Part shown: piece after piece, positions 48,402-59,882 of the stretch
How the letters are laid out: each line of letters begins with the position of its first letter
How positions within the stretch are numbered: the first letter of the stretch is position 1
NCBI RefSeq assembly: GCF_029867415.1
Contig: NW_026705570.1
Location: 434,001-498,000 of the forward strand
DNA from: Vicia villosa
Taxonomy: Eukaryota > Streptophyta > Magnoliopsida > Fabales > Fabaceae
DNA length: 64,000 bases
Direction of reading: 5' to 3'
Position numbers and translations under genes: made by a program
The notes under the pieces: model-generated
What the model saw: only the letters and a program-made list of their open reading frames with translations
The model's database searches: none
What the model was told of the DNA's origin: nothing

Positions 48402-48873
48402 CAGACTTAGGGTGAATCGCTAGGTTTTGAGAGAAGAAATGAAAAACGAGAGAGAGAGAGAGAGAAAAAAAAAAAAACTTTAAGATGAAAACAAAGAGAT
48501 AGGAAACCGAAAACCATTTTGAAGAGTATTTAAAGGAAAATAAAATGAAACGAATGATGACTAGCATTTAATGTTACGTGACGTGAGGAGAGATATAATA
48601 AAGACAAATGAGGTGACTAGCACAGTTACCTATGGTCGGCGTCCCTTCAACTGCACGCGCGCATATCCATGAATAGAAATGACAGGTTTACCATCCCGAG
48701 ATAAAGCGTAACAGCTGTTTTGCTTTAGAAGAGGTTCTGAATCAACTTAGACAATGAAACGTTAGTAATAACCGAATCATAATTTCTAAAAGAATTCAAT
48801 CAGAACTTCTGATTAAAAAAAATGTTCCACATTCATTTCAGAAGATACTCATACATGAGAACTTCTCATCTTC

Positions 48874-51800
48874 TCATTCTGGGCATAAATCCATACTGAT
48901 GTTCTTCAGAATGAACTTAAACCTATCTTCAGCTAGGGGTTTTGTAAAGATATCAGCCCATTGATGGTCTGTATCAATAAAGTTTAAAGATATAACACCC
49001 TTCTGAACATAGTCCCTTATGAAATGATGTTTTATCTCAATATGTTTAGCTTTTGAATGAAGAATAGGATTCTTAGATAAACATATAGCAGAAGTATTAT
49101 CACAGAATATAGGAATGTTACTCTCAAATATCTGATAATCTTCTAACTGACTCTTCATCCAGAGCATCTGTGTACTACAACCAGCAGCTGCGACATATTC
49201 TGCTTCTGTGGTTGATAGAGCAATGGTTGCTTGCTTCTTGCTGTACCAGGAGATTAAGTGACTTCCAAGAAATTGGCAACTTCCTGAAGTACTTTTTCTT
49301 TCAATTCTGTCTCCAGCATAATCAGCATCGCAGAATCCTACTAAGTTGTATTCTTTAGATTTTCTGTAAACTAAACCAACATTAGTAGTACCTTTCAGAT
49401 ACCTTAGAATTCTCTTAACAGCAGTTAAGTGAGATTCTCTAGGATCTGATTGGAATCTAGCACACAAACAAACACTGAACAGAATGTCAGGTCTAGAAGC
49501 AGTCAGATATAGAAGAGATCCAATCATACCTCTGTATAACTTCTGATCTACCTTCTTACTTACCTCATCCTTACCTAGGATGCATGTTGGATGCATAGGA
49601 GTTTTGGCTTCTTTGCAGTCCAGAAGATTAAACTTCTTCAGAAGTTCCTTCACATACTTGGTTTGGTGAACATACGTTCCTTCTGATGTTTGATTTATTT
49701 GTATTCCAAGGAAGTACTTGAGTTCTCCCATCATGCTCATTTCAAACTCAGCCTGCATAGACTTAGCAAACTCCTTTCCAAGTGTAGCATTAGATGTTCC
49801 AAAAATAATATCATCCACATATATTTGACAAATTAAAATATCCTTTTCAAAGGTTTTACAGAAGAGAGTAGTGTCCACTTTTCCTCTAGTGAAACCATTA
49901 TCCAGAAGGAAAGAACTTAAGCGTTCATACCAAGCTCTGGGAGCCTGTTTCAATCCATACAATGATTTCTTAAGTTTAAAAACATGATTAGGAGACATAG
50001 AGTCTTCAAAACCAGGAGGTTGATGGACATAAACTTCTTCATCTATATACCCATTTAAGAAGGCACTCTTAACATCCATCTGATAGAGAGTGATGTTATG
50101 TTGAGTGGCAAAGGAAATTAATAGACGAATAGACTCTAACCTGGCCACTGGTGCAAAGGTTTCTGTATAATCAATTCCTTCTTGCTGACTATAACCCTGA
50201 GCCACCAGTCTGGCTTTGTTCCTTACCACTTCTCCTTTCTCACTGAGCTTGTTTCTGAAGACCCATTTTGTACCAATTATATTGAATCCATCTGGTCTAG
50301 GAACAAGATCCCAAACATCATTCCTTGTAAACTGATTTAGTTCTTCTTGCATAGCAATTATCCAGTCTGGATCTTCTAGAGCATGATCAACAGAAGTTGG
50401 CTCGATCAAAGATACAAGACCTAATTGACAGTCTGCATTGTTCTTAAGGAATGCTCTTGTTCTGATTGGATCATCCTTCTTTCCAAGAATGACATCTTCT
50501 GAATGACCAGAAATGAGTCTGGATGATCTTCTGACAGATGGTTCTTCAGATATGCTTAGATCCTCCAGAGAAGCTGATACTTGGTCTTCAGATTCCTTGC
50601 TTCTGAGAAGCTCTGCTTCTGATGCGTTGCTTCTTGGCTCAACAACTTCTGAGATGTCAATATCATAACCTGCAAAATTATCAACCTGCTTTGGTTTTTC
50701 AGAACCAAGCTTATCATCAAACCTGATATTGATTGATTCTTCTACAACCAATGTTTCAGTATTGTATACTCTGTAGCCTTTTGAACGTTCAGAATATCCA
50801 AGAAGGAAACACTTTTGAGCTTTGGAATCAAACTTACCAAGATGATCTTTAGTGTTCAGAATAAAGCATACACATCCAAAAGGATGGAAATATGAAATGT
50901 TGGGCTTTTTATTCTTCCACAATTCATAGGGAGTCTTATTTAGAATAGGTCTGATAGAGATTCTATTCTGAATATAGCATGCAGTGTTTATTGCTTCTGC
51001 CCAGAAATGCTTAGCCATATTGGTTTCATTGATCATGGTTCTGGCCATTTCTTGAAGAGTCCTATTCTTTCGTTCTACAACCCCATTTTGCTGTGGAGTT
51101 CTAGGACAAGAGAAATCATGGGCAATACCATTTTCTTTGAAGAATTCTTCAAAGGATTTGTTCTCAAATTCACCACCATGATCACTTCTAACCTTTATGA
51201 TTTTACACTCTTTTTCAGATTGAATCTGAATGCAGAAATCAAAGAACACTGAATGAGTCTCATCCTTGTGTTTTAAGAATTTTACCCAAGTCCAGCGGCT
51301 ATAATCATCTACGATGACTAATCCATATTTCTTTCCTCTGACAGATGATGTTTTGACTGGGCCAAACAGATCAATGTGCAAGAGTTCTAATGGCCTTGAG
51401 GTAGAAACAACATTCTTAGACTTGAATGCAGGTTTGGAGAACTTGCCCTTCTGACATGCTTCACAAAGAGCATCTGATTGGAATTTCAGATTAGGGAGTC
51501 CTCTGACAAGATTCAGTTTGTTAATTTGAGAGATCTTTCTCAAACTAGCATGACCTAATCTCCTGTGCCAGACCCACTGCTCTTCAGAAACAGACATAAG
51601 ACAAGTCACCTTTTGACTCATAAGATCTTGCAGATCTGTCTTATAAATGTTGTTCTTCCTTTTGCCTGTAAATAGGATTGAGCCATCCTTCTGATTTACA
51701 GCCTTGCAAGACTCTTGATTAAAGATTATATCATAACCATTGTCACTTAATTGACTGATAGATAAAAGGTTATGTGTTAATCCTTCTACAAGAAGTACAT

Positions 51801-52008
51801 TAGAGATGGAAGGAGAGTTACCAGATTTTATAGTTCCAGAACCAATTATCTTGCCCTTCTGATCTCCTCCGAACTTGACTTCTCCTCCAGACTTAAGTAC
51901 CAGGTCTTGGAACATAGACCTTCTTCCTGTCATGTGTCGCGAGCATCCAGAATCCAGGTACCATGACATGTTGTGCTTTGTCCTTCTTGCAGCCAAGGAT
52001 ATCTGCAA
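48874..52008 (-). CDS. Copia pol: protease, integrase, reverse transcriptase, RNase H
   Basis: Open over about 1040 codons. The protease is marked by WYLDSGCSRHMTG at the start. The GAG-pre-integrase zinc region (HRRLGHASLRKI ... CEACQKGKF) follows. The integrase has DLFGP, VRSDHGGEFE and NGVVERKNRT as its D, D and E. The copia reverse transcriptase shows QMDVKSAFLNG and the catalytic YVDDIIFG. RNase H shows FCDADYAGD, STTEAEYVA and ADIFTKPLAEDRF. All key residues are present and no stop interrupts the frame. It overlaps the end of gag in the +1 frame (51893-52008), and the true protease start has to lie near 51965. It is probably expressed with gag by frameshifting or is separated from gag by a recent indel. 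Confidence 0.92.
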   Translation of the reverse strand: MQISLAARRTKHNMSWYLDSGCSRHMTGRRSMFQDLVLKSGGEVKFGGDQKGKIIGSGTIKSGNSPSISNVLLVEGLTHNLLSISQLSDNGYDIIFNQESCKAVNQKDGSILFTGKRKNNIYKTDLQDLMSQKVTCLMSVSEEQWVWHRRLGHASLRKISQINKLNLVRGLPNLKFQSDALCEACQKGKFSKPAFKSKNVVSTSRPLELLHIDLFGPVKTSSVRGKKYGLVIVDDYSRWTWVKFLKHKDETHSVFFDFCIQIQSEKECKIIKVRSDHGGEFENKSFEEFFKENGIAHDFSCPRTPQQNGVVERKNRTLQEMARTMINETNMAKHFWAEAINTACYIQNRISIRPILNKTPYELWKNKKPNISYFHPFGCVCFILNTKDHLGKFDSKAQKCFLLGYSERSKGYRVYNTETLVVEESINIRFDDKLGSEKPKQVDNFAGYDIDISEVVEPRSNASEAELLRSKESEDQVSASLEDLSISEEPSVRRSSRLISGHSEDVILGKKDDPIRTRAFLKNNADCQLGLVSLIEPTSVDHALEDPDWIIAMQEELNQFTRNDVWDLVPRPDGFNIIGTKWVFRNKLSEKGEVVRNKARLVAQGYSQQEGIDYTETFAPVARLESIRLLISFATQHNITLYQMDVKSAFLNGYIDEEVYVHQPPGFEDSMSPNHVFKLKKSLYGLKQAPRAWYERLSSFLLDNGFTRGKVDTTLFCKTFEKDILICQIYVDDIIFGTSNATLGKEFAKSMQAEFEMSMMGELKYFLGIQINQTSEGTYVHQTKYVKELLKKFNLLDCKEAKTPMHPTCILGKDEVSKKVDQKLYRGMIGSLLYLTASRPDILFSVCLCARFQSDPRESHLTAVKRILRYLKGTTNVGLVYRKSKEYNLVGFCDADYAGDRIERKSTSGSCQFLGSHLISWYSKKQATIALSTTEAEYVAAAGCSTQMLWMKSQLEDYQIFESNIPIFCDNTSAICLSKNPILHSKAKHIEIKHHFIRDYVQKGVISLNFIDTDHQWADIFTKPLAEDRFKFILKNISMDLCPE

Positions 52009-53800
52009 TAGGAATAATCTTATCCTTAGGTACCCACATTTTCTTGGGTCCTTTCTTGTTAGATTTTCTCAAGTTCTGTTTGAACTTGGATTTAACATTG
52101 TAAGCAATAGGAGGAACAGCATGATAATTCTTAATGTGAGTTTCATGATATTTCCTAGGTTGTGTCACATGCTTCTTAGTGTGTGTAATGTGAAAACTTT
52201 GTGCATGTGAAGTGTGCCTAATATCATGAGAGTGGCCATACTTGAACTGATCATACAATGGCTTGTATGTGAGTTTCATTTCATCAACAGGTTCAAGTTT
52301 GTATGGGGTTTCACCCTCATAACCAATGCCAACTCTTTTGTTTCCAGATACGGCATATATCATAGAAGCTAGCTGACTTCTGCCAATACTTCTAGATAAG
52401 AACTTCCTGAAACTTAAATCATATTCCTTCAAAATATGGTTTAGACTGGGAGTGGATTTTTCTGAATCAGAAGGAGATCCAACATTATTGGATAGTTTTA
52501 AAAGTTTATCTTTCAATTCAGAATTTTCCAATTCAAGCCTCTTTGTTTCAAATTCAAATAGCTTTTTCAGCTTTTTGTATTTAATACAAATCTGAGACTT
52601 GGATTCCAGAAGTTCAGTTAATCCGGAAACTAACTCATCTCTAGTAAGTTCAGAAAATACCTCTTCAGAATCTGATTCTGATGTAGATTCTGATCCGTCA
52701 TCTTCTGTCGCCATCAGCGCACAGTTGGCCTGCTCATCTTCTGAATCATCTTCTGACTCATCCCAGGTTGCCATAAGACCTTTCTTCTTATGAGACTTTT
52801 TCTTGGGACTTTCCTTCAGAAGATTTGGACATTCATTCTTGTAGTGTCCAGGCTCATTGCATTCATAGCACATGACCTTCTTCTTGTCAAACCTTCTTTC
52901 ATCAGAAGATTCTCCACGTTCAAATTTCCTTGAACTTCTGAAGCCTCTGAACTTCCTTTGCTTGGTCTTCCAGAGTTGGTTTAGCCTTCTGGAAATCATG
53001 GACAGTTCATCTTCTTCTTCAGATTCTGATTCTTCAGGATCTTCTTCTCTAGCCTGAAAAGCGTTAGTGCATTTCTTGATATTGGATTTTAATGCAATAG
53101 ACTTACCTTTCTTTTGAGGCTCATTTGCGTCCAGCTCAATCTCATGGCTTCTCAAGGCACTGATAAGCTCTTCCAGAGAAACTTCATTCAGATTCTTCGC
53201 AATCTTGAATGCAGTCACCATCGGACCCCATCTTCTGGGTAAGCTTCTGATGATCTTCTTTACATGATCCGCCTTGGTGTATCCCTTGTCAAGAACTCTC
53301 AATCCAGCAGTCAGAGTTTGAAATCTCGAAAACATCTTTTCAATGTCTTCATCATCCTCCATCTTGAAGGCTTCATACTTCTGGATTAAGGCTAGAGCTT
53401 TTGTCTCCTTGACTTGAGCATTTCCTTCATGAGTCATTTTCAAGGACTCATATATGTCATAGGCCGTTTCCCTGTTAGATATCTTCTCATACTCAGCATG
53501 AGAGATAGCATTCAGCAAAACAGTTCTACATTTATGATGATTCCTGAAAAGCTTCTTTTGGTCATCATTCATTTCTTGCCTTGACAGCTTCACGCCTCTG
53601 GCATTTACTGGATGTTTGTAACCATCCATCAGAAGATCCCATAGATCACCATCTAGACCCAGAAAGTAACTTTCCAGTTTATCTTTCCAGTATTCAAAGT
53701 TTTCACCATCAAATACCGGCGGTCTAGTATAACCATTGTTACCGTTGTATTGCTCAGCAGAGCCAGATGTAGATGTAGTCTTTTCACTTTCATCAACCAT
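51893..53800 (-). CDS. Copia gag polyprotein, 635 aa
   Basis: It starts MVDESEKTTSTSG. The capsid-like UBN2-type region has EYWKDKLESYFLG and the later KALALIQKYEAFKM and SLPRRWGPMVTAFK blocks. A CCHC zinc knuckle, CYECNEPGHYKNEC, lies near 52865. Acidic serine-rich stretches and a long coiled-coil-like region (KLFEFETKRLELENSELK) follow, which is long for a copia gag and fits the enlarged gag of Sireviruses. Its last residues, after KDKAQH, run into the protease region in the wrong frame and have no meaning there. Confidence 0.9.
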   Translation of the reverse strand: MVDESEKTTSTSGSAEQYNGNNGYTRPPVFDGENFEYWKDKLESYFLGLDGDLWDLLMDGYKHPVNARGVKLSRQEMNDDQKKLFRNHHKCRTVLLNAISHAEYEKISNRETAYDIYESLKMTHEGNAQVKETKALALIQKYEAFKMEDDEDIEKMFSRFQTLTAGLRVLDKGYTKADHVKKIIRSLPRRWGPMVTAFKIAKNLNEVSLEELISALRSHEIELDANEPQKKGKSIALKSNIKKCTNAFQAREEDPEESESEEEDELSMISRRLNQLWKTKQRKFRGFRSSRKFERGESSDERRFDKKKVMCYECNEPGHYKNECPNLLKESPKKKSHKKKGLMATWDESEDDSEDEQANCALMATEDDGSESTSESDSEEVFSELTRDELVSGLTELLESKSQICIKYKKLKKLFEFETKRLELENSELKDKLLKLSNNVGSPSDSEKSTPSLNHILKEYDLSFRKFLSRSIGRSQLASMIYAVSGNKRVGIGYEGETPYKLEPVDEMKLTYKPLYDQFKYGHSHDIRHTSHAQSFHITHTKKHVTQPRKYHETHIKNYHAVPPIAYNVKSKFKQNLRKSNKKGPKKMWVPKDKIIPIADILGCKKDKAQHVMVPGFWMLATHDRKKVYVPRPGT

Positions 53801-53873
53801 CTTTTAAATGAAGCGTTTTTCTCTTCCTGAATCTTTTCTAAACACGGTTAAGTGCTTGCACCTTAGAACCGGC

Positions 53874-53885
53874 GCTCTGATGCCA
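53874..53885 (-). other. Primer binding site of the copia element
   Basis: On the minus strand TGGCATCAGAGC lies two bases after the end of the 5' LTR. It corresponds to the usual initiator-Met tRNA site (TGGTATCAGAGC) with one change. Confidence 0.85.
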
Positions 53886-53887
53886 AT

Positions 53888-55055
53888 TGAAGGATAGAAA
53901 AACACTTAGAAAGGGGGGGGATTGAATAAGTGTGACTTTAAAACTTGAGCGATAAAAATAAAATGCACAATTATTTTTATCCTGGTTCGCTGTTAACGAA
54001 GCTACTCCAGTCCACCCCCGCAGAGATGATTTACCTCAACTGAGGATTTAATCCACTAATCGCACGGATTACAATGGTTCTCCACTTAGTCCGCAACTAA
54101 GTCTTCCAGAGTCTTCTGATCACACACTGATCACTCCAGGAACAACTGCTTAGTTCACTCCTAAGACTTTTCTAGAGTCTACTGATCAACACGATCACTC
54201 TAGGCTTAGTTCACTCCTAAGACTTTCTGCTCAGCCAACTGCTAAGACTTCCTAGAGTATACTGATCAACCGATCACTCTAGTTCCTTACAACTTAATGT
54301 AATCAATTCAAGAGTTTACAAATGCTTCTTAAAAGCGATAATCACAACTGTGATATTTCTCTTACAATTTAAGCTTAATCTCACTAAGATATTACAACAG
54401 CAATGTAGTGAGCTTTGATGAAGATGAAGATTCTGAGTTTAGGTTTGAACAGAGTTTCAGCAAGTTAATTTGAATTGTATTGGTGCGAAATCGTTAACCT
54501 TGCTTCTCATCAGAACTTCATATTTATAGGCGTTGAGAAGATGACCGTTGAGTACATTTAATGCTTTGCGTGTTCCGTACAGCTTCGCATTTAATGTTAT
54601 ACGCTTTTGTCAACTACCTCGAGCCTTGTTCACGCTGTGTCTACTGACGTTGCCTTTAGTAGCTTTAACGTTCCTTTTGTCAGTCAGCGTAGTCTGCCAC
54701 GTGTACTTCCTTCTGATCTGATGTTTGTGAATACGACGTTTGAATATCATCAGAGTCAAACAGCTTGGTGCAAAGCATCTTCTGATCTTGAAGTGCTTCT
54801 GTTGCGTGATACCATCTTCTGATCTTCAGTGCTTCTGATCTCTTGTTCATCTGATGCTTCATAGACCCATGTTCTGATGTTGCATGCTGAACCATTTGAG
54901 ACACATCTTCTGAGCGCTGAATTATGCGTACTCTTTATATATTTCCTGAAAGGGAAATTGCATTGGATTAGAGTACCATATTATCTTAAGCAAAATTCAT
55001 ATTATTGTTATCATCAAAACTAAGATAATTGATAAGAACAAATCTTGTTCTAACA
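53888..55055 (-). repeat. 5' LTR of the copia element
   Basis: 1168 bp and almost identical to 45608-46775. The minus-strand TATA box is at 54528-54521. It starts TG and ends CA in element orientation, followed outside by the GGGGA target duplication. Confidence 0.95.
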
Positions 55056-55564
55056 GGGGAGAGATTCCGGGTAAGAGGGTTGGTTATACGAAGGGAAGGT
55101 ATTAGCACCCAACGTATCTATAGTACTCTATAGGCTTCTTTGCTATGTTTGTTTCATTCTATGTTATGGTGGAGGTTCTGTTGTGAGATAGGTGGGACCT
55201 AGGGTGTTTGTTTGTTTATGCTCGCAAAGATCATCGCGATCCTCTGCATACATATCCCTTAGAGGGAATCAGAGCATCTGTAGCTCGGGGTCTACGGGTG
55301 CTAAGGTTTGAGTGGTTTGAGGGAGAAGCTTTGCTCGCCAAGGATACGACCTTGTGCCTACGTATTCTCAAAGGGATGTTGAGGAAGTCAGAGCAATCGT
55401 AGTTCCCACTTATGCTAGTGGAAGCAAGGGGTAAGAGACAAATGTCATCTAAACGTTCGATGTATCTAATCTATATCATCAGATACATCTGTTTGATTTT
55501 GTTTGAAAATCTTTTCATTATAAGCCCTGGGCCATGCCACTTATGGTGCTTAGAATGATAAAGA

Positions 55565-55760
55565 TGTTTTTTAGCCAGCCTTGTGGCAAAAACTTTCAAT
55601 GAAGTCAGGCTTGTGACAAAAAGTTTTGATTAATCAGCCAGCCTTGTGGCAAAAGTTTCAATGAAGTCAGCCTTGTGACAAAAACTTTGATTAATCAGCC
55701 AGTATGGTGGCAAAAAGGTTTGATTGATTAGCCAGCCTTGTGGCAAAAAAGTTAACTTGA
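55565..55760 (-). repeat. Short tandem repeats, CAGCCTTGTGGCAAAA type
   Basis: About six copies of a roughly 35-bp word (AGCCAGCCTTGTGGCAAAAA, AAGTCAGCCTTGTGACAAAA) in direct repeat inside the LTR. Confidence 0.85.
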
Positions 55761-55859
55761 TTGATTGATTTGTGATGATATAGAAGATATACTCCTATCA
55801 TAGAGATGATAAATGTATAATCTCCTAGGGTATTTGTTTTGGATATTGGGGATGCTTAT

Positions 55860-56135
55860 AAGAAGCCCGTGGGTCCTTGTACGAAGCCCAAGAGGAGGCT
55901 ATCCGAGGGTCTTTGCATTGTAAGCCCAAGAGGAGGCTATGGGAGGGACAATCGAGGGTCCTTGCATTGTAAGCCCAAGAGGAGGCTATGGGAGGGACAA
56001 GTCGTTTGTACGAAGCCCAAGAGGAGGCATGGTATAGTTGGTTTGAGCTCTTAGAGCGATTTCACCGGGAAACCATACTCTATGTCCTAACCTAAACTAA
56101 GGAGATTCTTTGCACGAAGCCCAATAGGAGGCAAT
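55860..56135 (-). repeat. Tandem repeats, AAGCCCAAGAGGAGGC type
   Basis: Five copies of AAGCCCAA[GT]AGGAGGC in direct repeat, the middle units 50-60 bp long with GGGAGGGACAA. They lie inside the LTR near its 3' end. Similar GAGGCCCA words recur up to 56750. Confidence 0.85.
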
Positions 56136-57217
56136 GGGGAACCTAGTGTTGTACTAAGTTGAACAAGCATATATAACATGAACAAACACATGAACAAGTA
56201 TGAACAAACATGGACAAACATGAACAAGTATGAACAATTACATATATATATATGTCAAGGTGTGTGTATATAATGGAGTTTATGAAGGAAATATACCTGT
56301 AAGTATGGTCCATTTGTATACACGGGGGCTCGGGACTTATACTCGGGGAGAGGCCCATTGAGTTCATTCAGAAGTTATGTAAACAAATATTTACAAGAGG
56401 GGCTTGGGACTTATACCTACATGGAGGCCCATGGTATTTTTGGGAAGATTTAAAGAGAACCTTCATTTTTGATTTGTTATTCGAGGTTAAAAATTAAATT
56501 GATCGAGGTATGTACAAAAAAGTGTATGTACAATGAAATACCTAATTTCATGTAAGGGAATGAGACTTATACCTATGTGGAGGCCCATGTTTTATTTTAT
56601 AAAACATGGTTGATTGTTTTGTTAACAGACGCAAGATTTCGTCATTTTGAAAACAGTTTGAAAGTTTTGTTTTGAAAGAAGTTTTCTGTTTAAAGAAAAA
56701 CTGTACAAAGAAAAGGAATGGGACTTATACTCTCTAACATTCGAGAGGCCCAGTTGTTTTGAAAATCAATTGATCAATCCAAAAAGATTTGATCAAGAGT
56801 TTTTTTGAAAAGAAAACCAAAAAGAAATGGTTTATTGTTTTGAAAAACTTTGATCGTTTGTTGAAAACAGTTTGAATTTTGACAAAAGTTAACTTAATTA
56901 AGATAAAAACAAATTTTATGCTTAATTAAGACCTAAGAGATTAGGGTTTGATCACAAAAATAATTACAAGTGATTAAGTTTGAAAAATCAAATAAAAAAC
57001 CATATTTAAAGTATCTAAAATACTTAAAAACATGTCATTTTAAGCCTAATAAAAATATATCAAATAATATATATTTTTGTGATTTTTTTGAATATTCATA
57101 AAATATATGCATTAAATGAGAAGTGTACAAAAAATGAAGTAAAAATGATGAGTTTTGATTGGTTGAATGAATGGTTGAAGTTGTGTAAAAAACCAAAGAA
57201 AACAAGTGATAAAAAAT

Positions 57218-57300
57218 AAGGGATGGGCCAGCCAAGGCTTGAACCCACGCCCTTTTGGTTTCAAGTCCAAAAGCTTACCAACTGAGCTGCGCGCGCAGCT
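57218..57300 (-). other. tRNA-like sequence inside the Tat LTR
   Basis: On the minus strand it has an A-box-like AGCTCAGTTGG, an anticodon-arm-like TTTTGGACTTGAAACCAAAA and a B-box-like GGGTTCAAGCC in the right order and spacing. The acceptor stem does not pair and the T stem is degenerate, so it is not a functional tRNA gene. Confidence 0.6.
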
Positions 57301-59882
57301 TGTTATTAAGACACATTCAGTGAAATATATAACAAACAAATATTTGAATTTTTTTTTTAAAACACGTGCCACTATTCATCATCATCATCATCATCGTTAT
57401 TTCTGAAACAGAGTTACCCATGGCTATCCCAAGCTCATCCACGGCCAAATTCAAACTCCATCAAAACTCAATCATTTTTAACAAAGTAAAGATGCATCTT
57501 GCTCGAAATTTAACCACGAATTCAATGATGTAAGCAATTAAAGCTAATAATCAGAGATGCTCATGAATTTTGGAAATCCCAAATTAAACCCTAACTGAAC
57601 AAACTCAAAATTCTCGAGCCACAGTCAATTTGAATGCAAGTTATGGATTCAGTTAGCTTTAGCATGATCATATGAACAATTCACTTTTCAAAATTTATGC
57701 TAAATATGCATGAATCATGATCTCCAAAAACGTATAAAAACTTACCTTGGCTGGAATTTCCAGAACTCGAGAGAGTGCTTCCAGATGCAAACTTTTGATC
57801 CTATTAGCTTCCTTGAGTGTATTTGAGTGTGTTCCAACCCTCACAATGTTTTGAAACTTGTTGAAACTCCATGACCAAATCAAAGTGCAACTTGCTGATT
57901 TTTGAATGAGAGAGTTTGATTGGCACGATACCAGAAGCTATTTTATGGTTTAGATGATTTCTATATGATGTATATGAGGTGTTGGAAGTGGAAATTTGAG
58001 GGATGCAGGAGTGGATTTTGTTTTGGCAAATTTTGGCTCACTTGGTGCATAAATGGAGGTTGAAGAGTGATTATGTGATTTGGGTGTTTTTGAGAGGTGT
58101 GAATGGTTCAAACAACTTCCATATGATGTTTAGGAAGTGTTAGAAGCATCACTTTGCTTAGAACTTCAAAGGTTTAGAAATTGGCATTTCTCCCTCTTTG
58201 AAAACTCATGAAACTTACAACTTAAGAAAGAAAGAGAAAACCAATTCTTTGTAAGGTTTTGGTGTCCTTTTGAATGTGATTTGCATCTCTATTTATAGGC
58301 CATGAAATCTGATTACAAGCCTTGGCAAGTTGAGAATGCAATGATGATTTTGGCTTAAGAGATAAAAGAGAATATTTTCATTTAATGCTTTAGGTTAAAA
58401 ACCTAAACCATGGTTAAAAAACTCAAGTTCCATGATATTCTCTCCAATCTGATCTTTACAGATAAGAACCTTGCTGTCTTCATTTTATTTGGTCATTTCT
58501 TGCATTATAGGTCCATAAAGTATAAGAACTTTGTGAGAAAATGGTGAAAATTCAAGCATAATGGTCACTAATGTCAAATTTCAAAACCATAGCTACACTC
58601 CATATTTTTTCATGCTCTTGGACATTTTGGAAAGCTCATGTTACACACTTCAAAACCCTAGTTGAAAGTTTCTTCAAGACCTTTAAGGAAATGGGTGAAA
58701 AAGATCCATGAACTTTGAAGAAAGTGAGATTTTAAGTGAAATTTTCAAAAGATACCAACTTTGAAGCTCCATATCTCTTAAATGGTTGATCTTTTGGAAA
58801 ATCATTTTATGTGACAAAGTTGTTCATTGGATCAAAATCTACAACTTTCATGTTGGAAGTTTTTTTCAGTTTGTAGGTGAAAGTTTGAGTTATTCCCTTC
58901 CAAAGTTTGGAAAAAACCATTGAAAAACACTTTGAATTTTTCTAAGCATGGAAAGTCAAACTTTTGACTTTTTGATTCTTGATTGATTTTCTTGATTTTC
59001 CTTGATCAAATGACTTCATATATCATATATTGATGATTTGAAACTTCAAAAGTCATGGTTGACCAAAATTTCCAAAAAGTCAATGGTGATCTTGTACAGT
59101 TGACTTTTTCAGACGAATCGCGTTTCTGGAGATTTCAACTGAACCAAGCTGTCCTCACCAAATGAATGGTATGAATGGATCATGTTGAGTTATTAGAGGA
59201 CCTTGAGCCATTGTTTAAGTTGTGGCACCATGTTCTGATTAAAAAGTCAGTGGTTCAAGTGAATTAGGTCAAAAACCCTAATTGTCGACATGATGAAATT
59301 GATGACTGTGGGTCTTGAATTGAGATGTAATTTACATTGGATATTGTCATAGGGATTATTTAAAGATGATTGAAACCTTTGAGTGATCCCCTGGAGCTTT
59401 TTAGGGTTTCCCAAATGTGATCCCTGATTTCAGTCCCTGATAGTTCAAAACCCTAATCTGATGATTTGAAATTTCACTGTTGATCAATCCTGGTGTAGGA
59501 GATGTCCTGAGCCAATGGATTAGGTCAAAATGATGTACTTGGGGTCTTGAGGTCATGTCCCAAGTCATTAGGTCAAATCCTGAGCAAAAGTCAGGGGTAT
59601 GCTATCTTCAGTCAAAACCCTAATCTGGTTGATTCAAAGTCTCTAAGCTTGTTGAAATGAATCTTTGAGGACCAAATGTTGATTGTTGATGAAGATAATC
59701 CATTTGAGATGACGGGAGAACCAAACCCTAGTTGATTGTTACTTGTACTGATGAATGATTTCTTGATTAAACCCTGTTGAGTCACAAGTGGCAAACACAA
59801 GCTATGCAATTTGTTAGAGATGCAAATGATGCATATGCAATGATATGAGGTGGTATCTTAGGTCAAAAATTGGGGTATGACA

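Larger units (their letters stand above)
45608..55055 (-). mobile_element. Sirevirus-like Ty1/copia element, very young
   Basis: 9.45 kb with two 1168-bp LTRs, PBS, gag, pol, a 3' region of about 2 kb with a small ORF, PPT, and a perfect 5-bp target duplication GGGGA (45603-45607 and 55056-55060). In copia order, integrase precedes reverse transcriptase. The LTRs (TGTTAGAACA ... CCTTCA in element sense) differ by only two substitutions that I can find. The long 3' noncoding region and the several PPT-like words fit the Sirevirus lineage (SIRE/Maximus). It is nested in the LTR of a Tat element. Confidence 0.95.
55061..59882 (-). repeat. 3' LTR of the minus-strand Tat element (interrupted by copia)
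   Basis: In element sense it begins TGTCATACCCCAATTTTTGA at 59882, right after the PPT-like AAATAGGGGCATC. It runs about 4.8 kb to the copia insertion and continues at 45607. Near its end it has the LTR tail typical of the family (GGTGCTAATACCTTCCCTTC). A TATA box on the minus strand is at 58297-58290. It has no protein-coding content. Confidence 0.8.

Noticed and set aside
57218..57300. Functional tRNA gene on the minus strand
   Set aside because: Acceptor stem does not pair and the T stem is mostly wobble or mismatch; kept only as tRNA-like.
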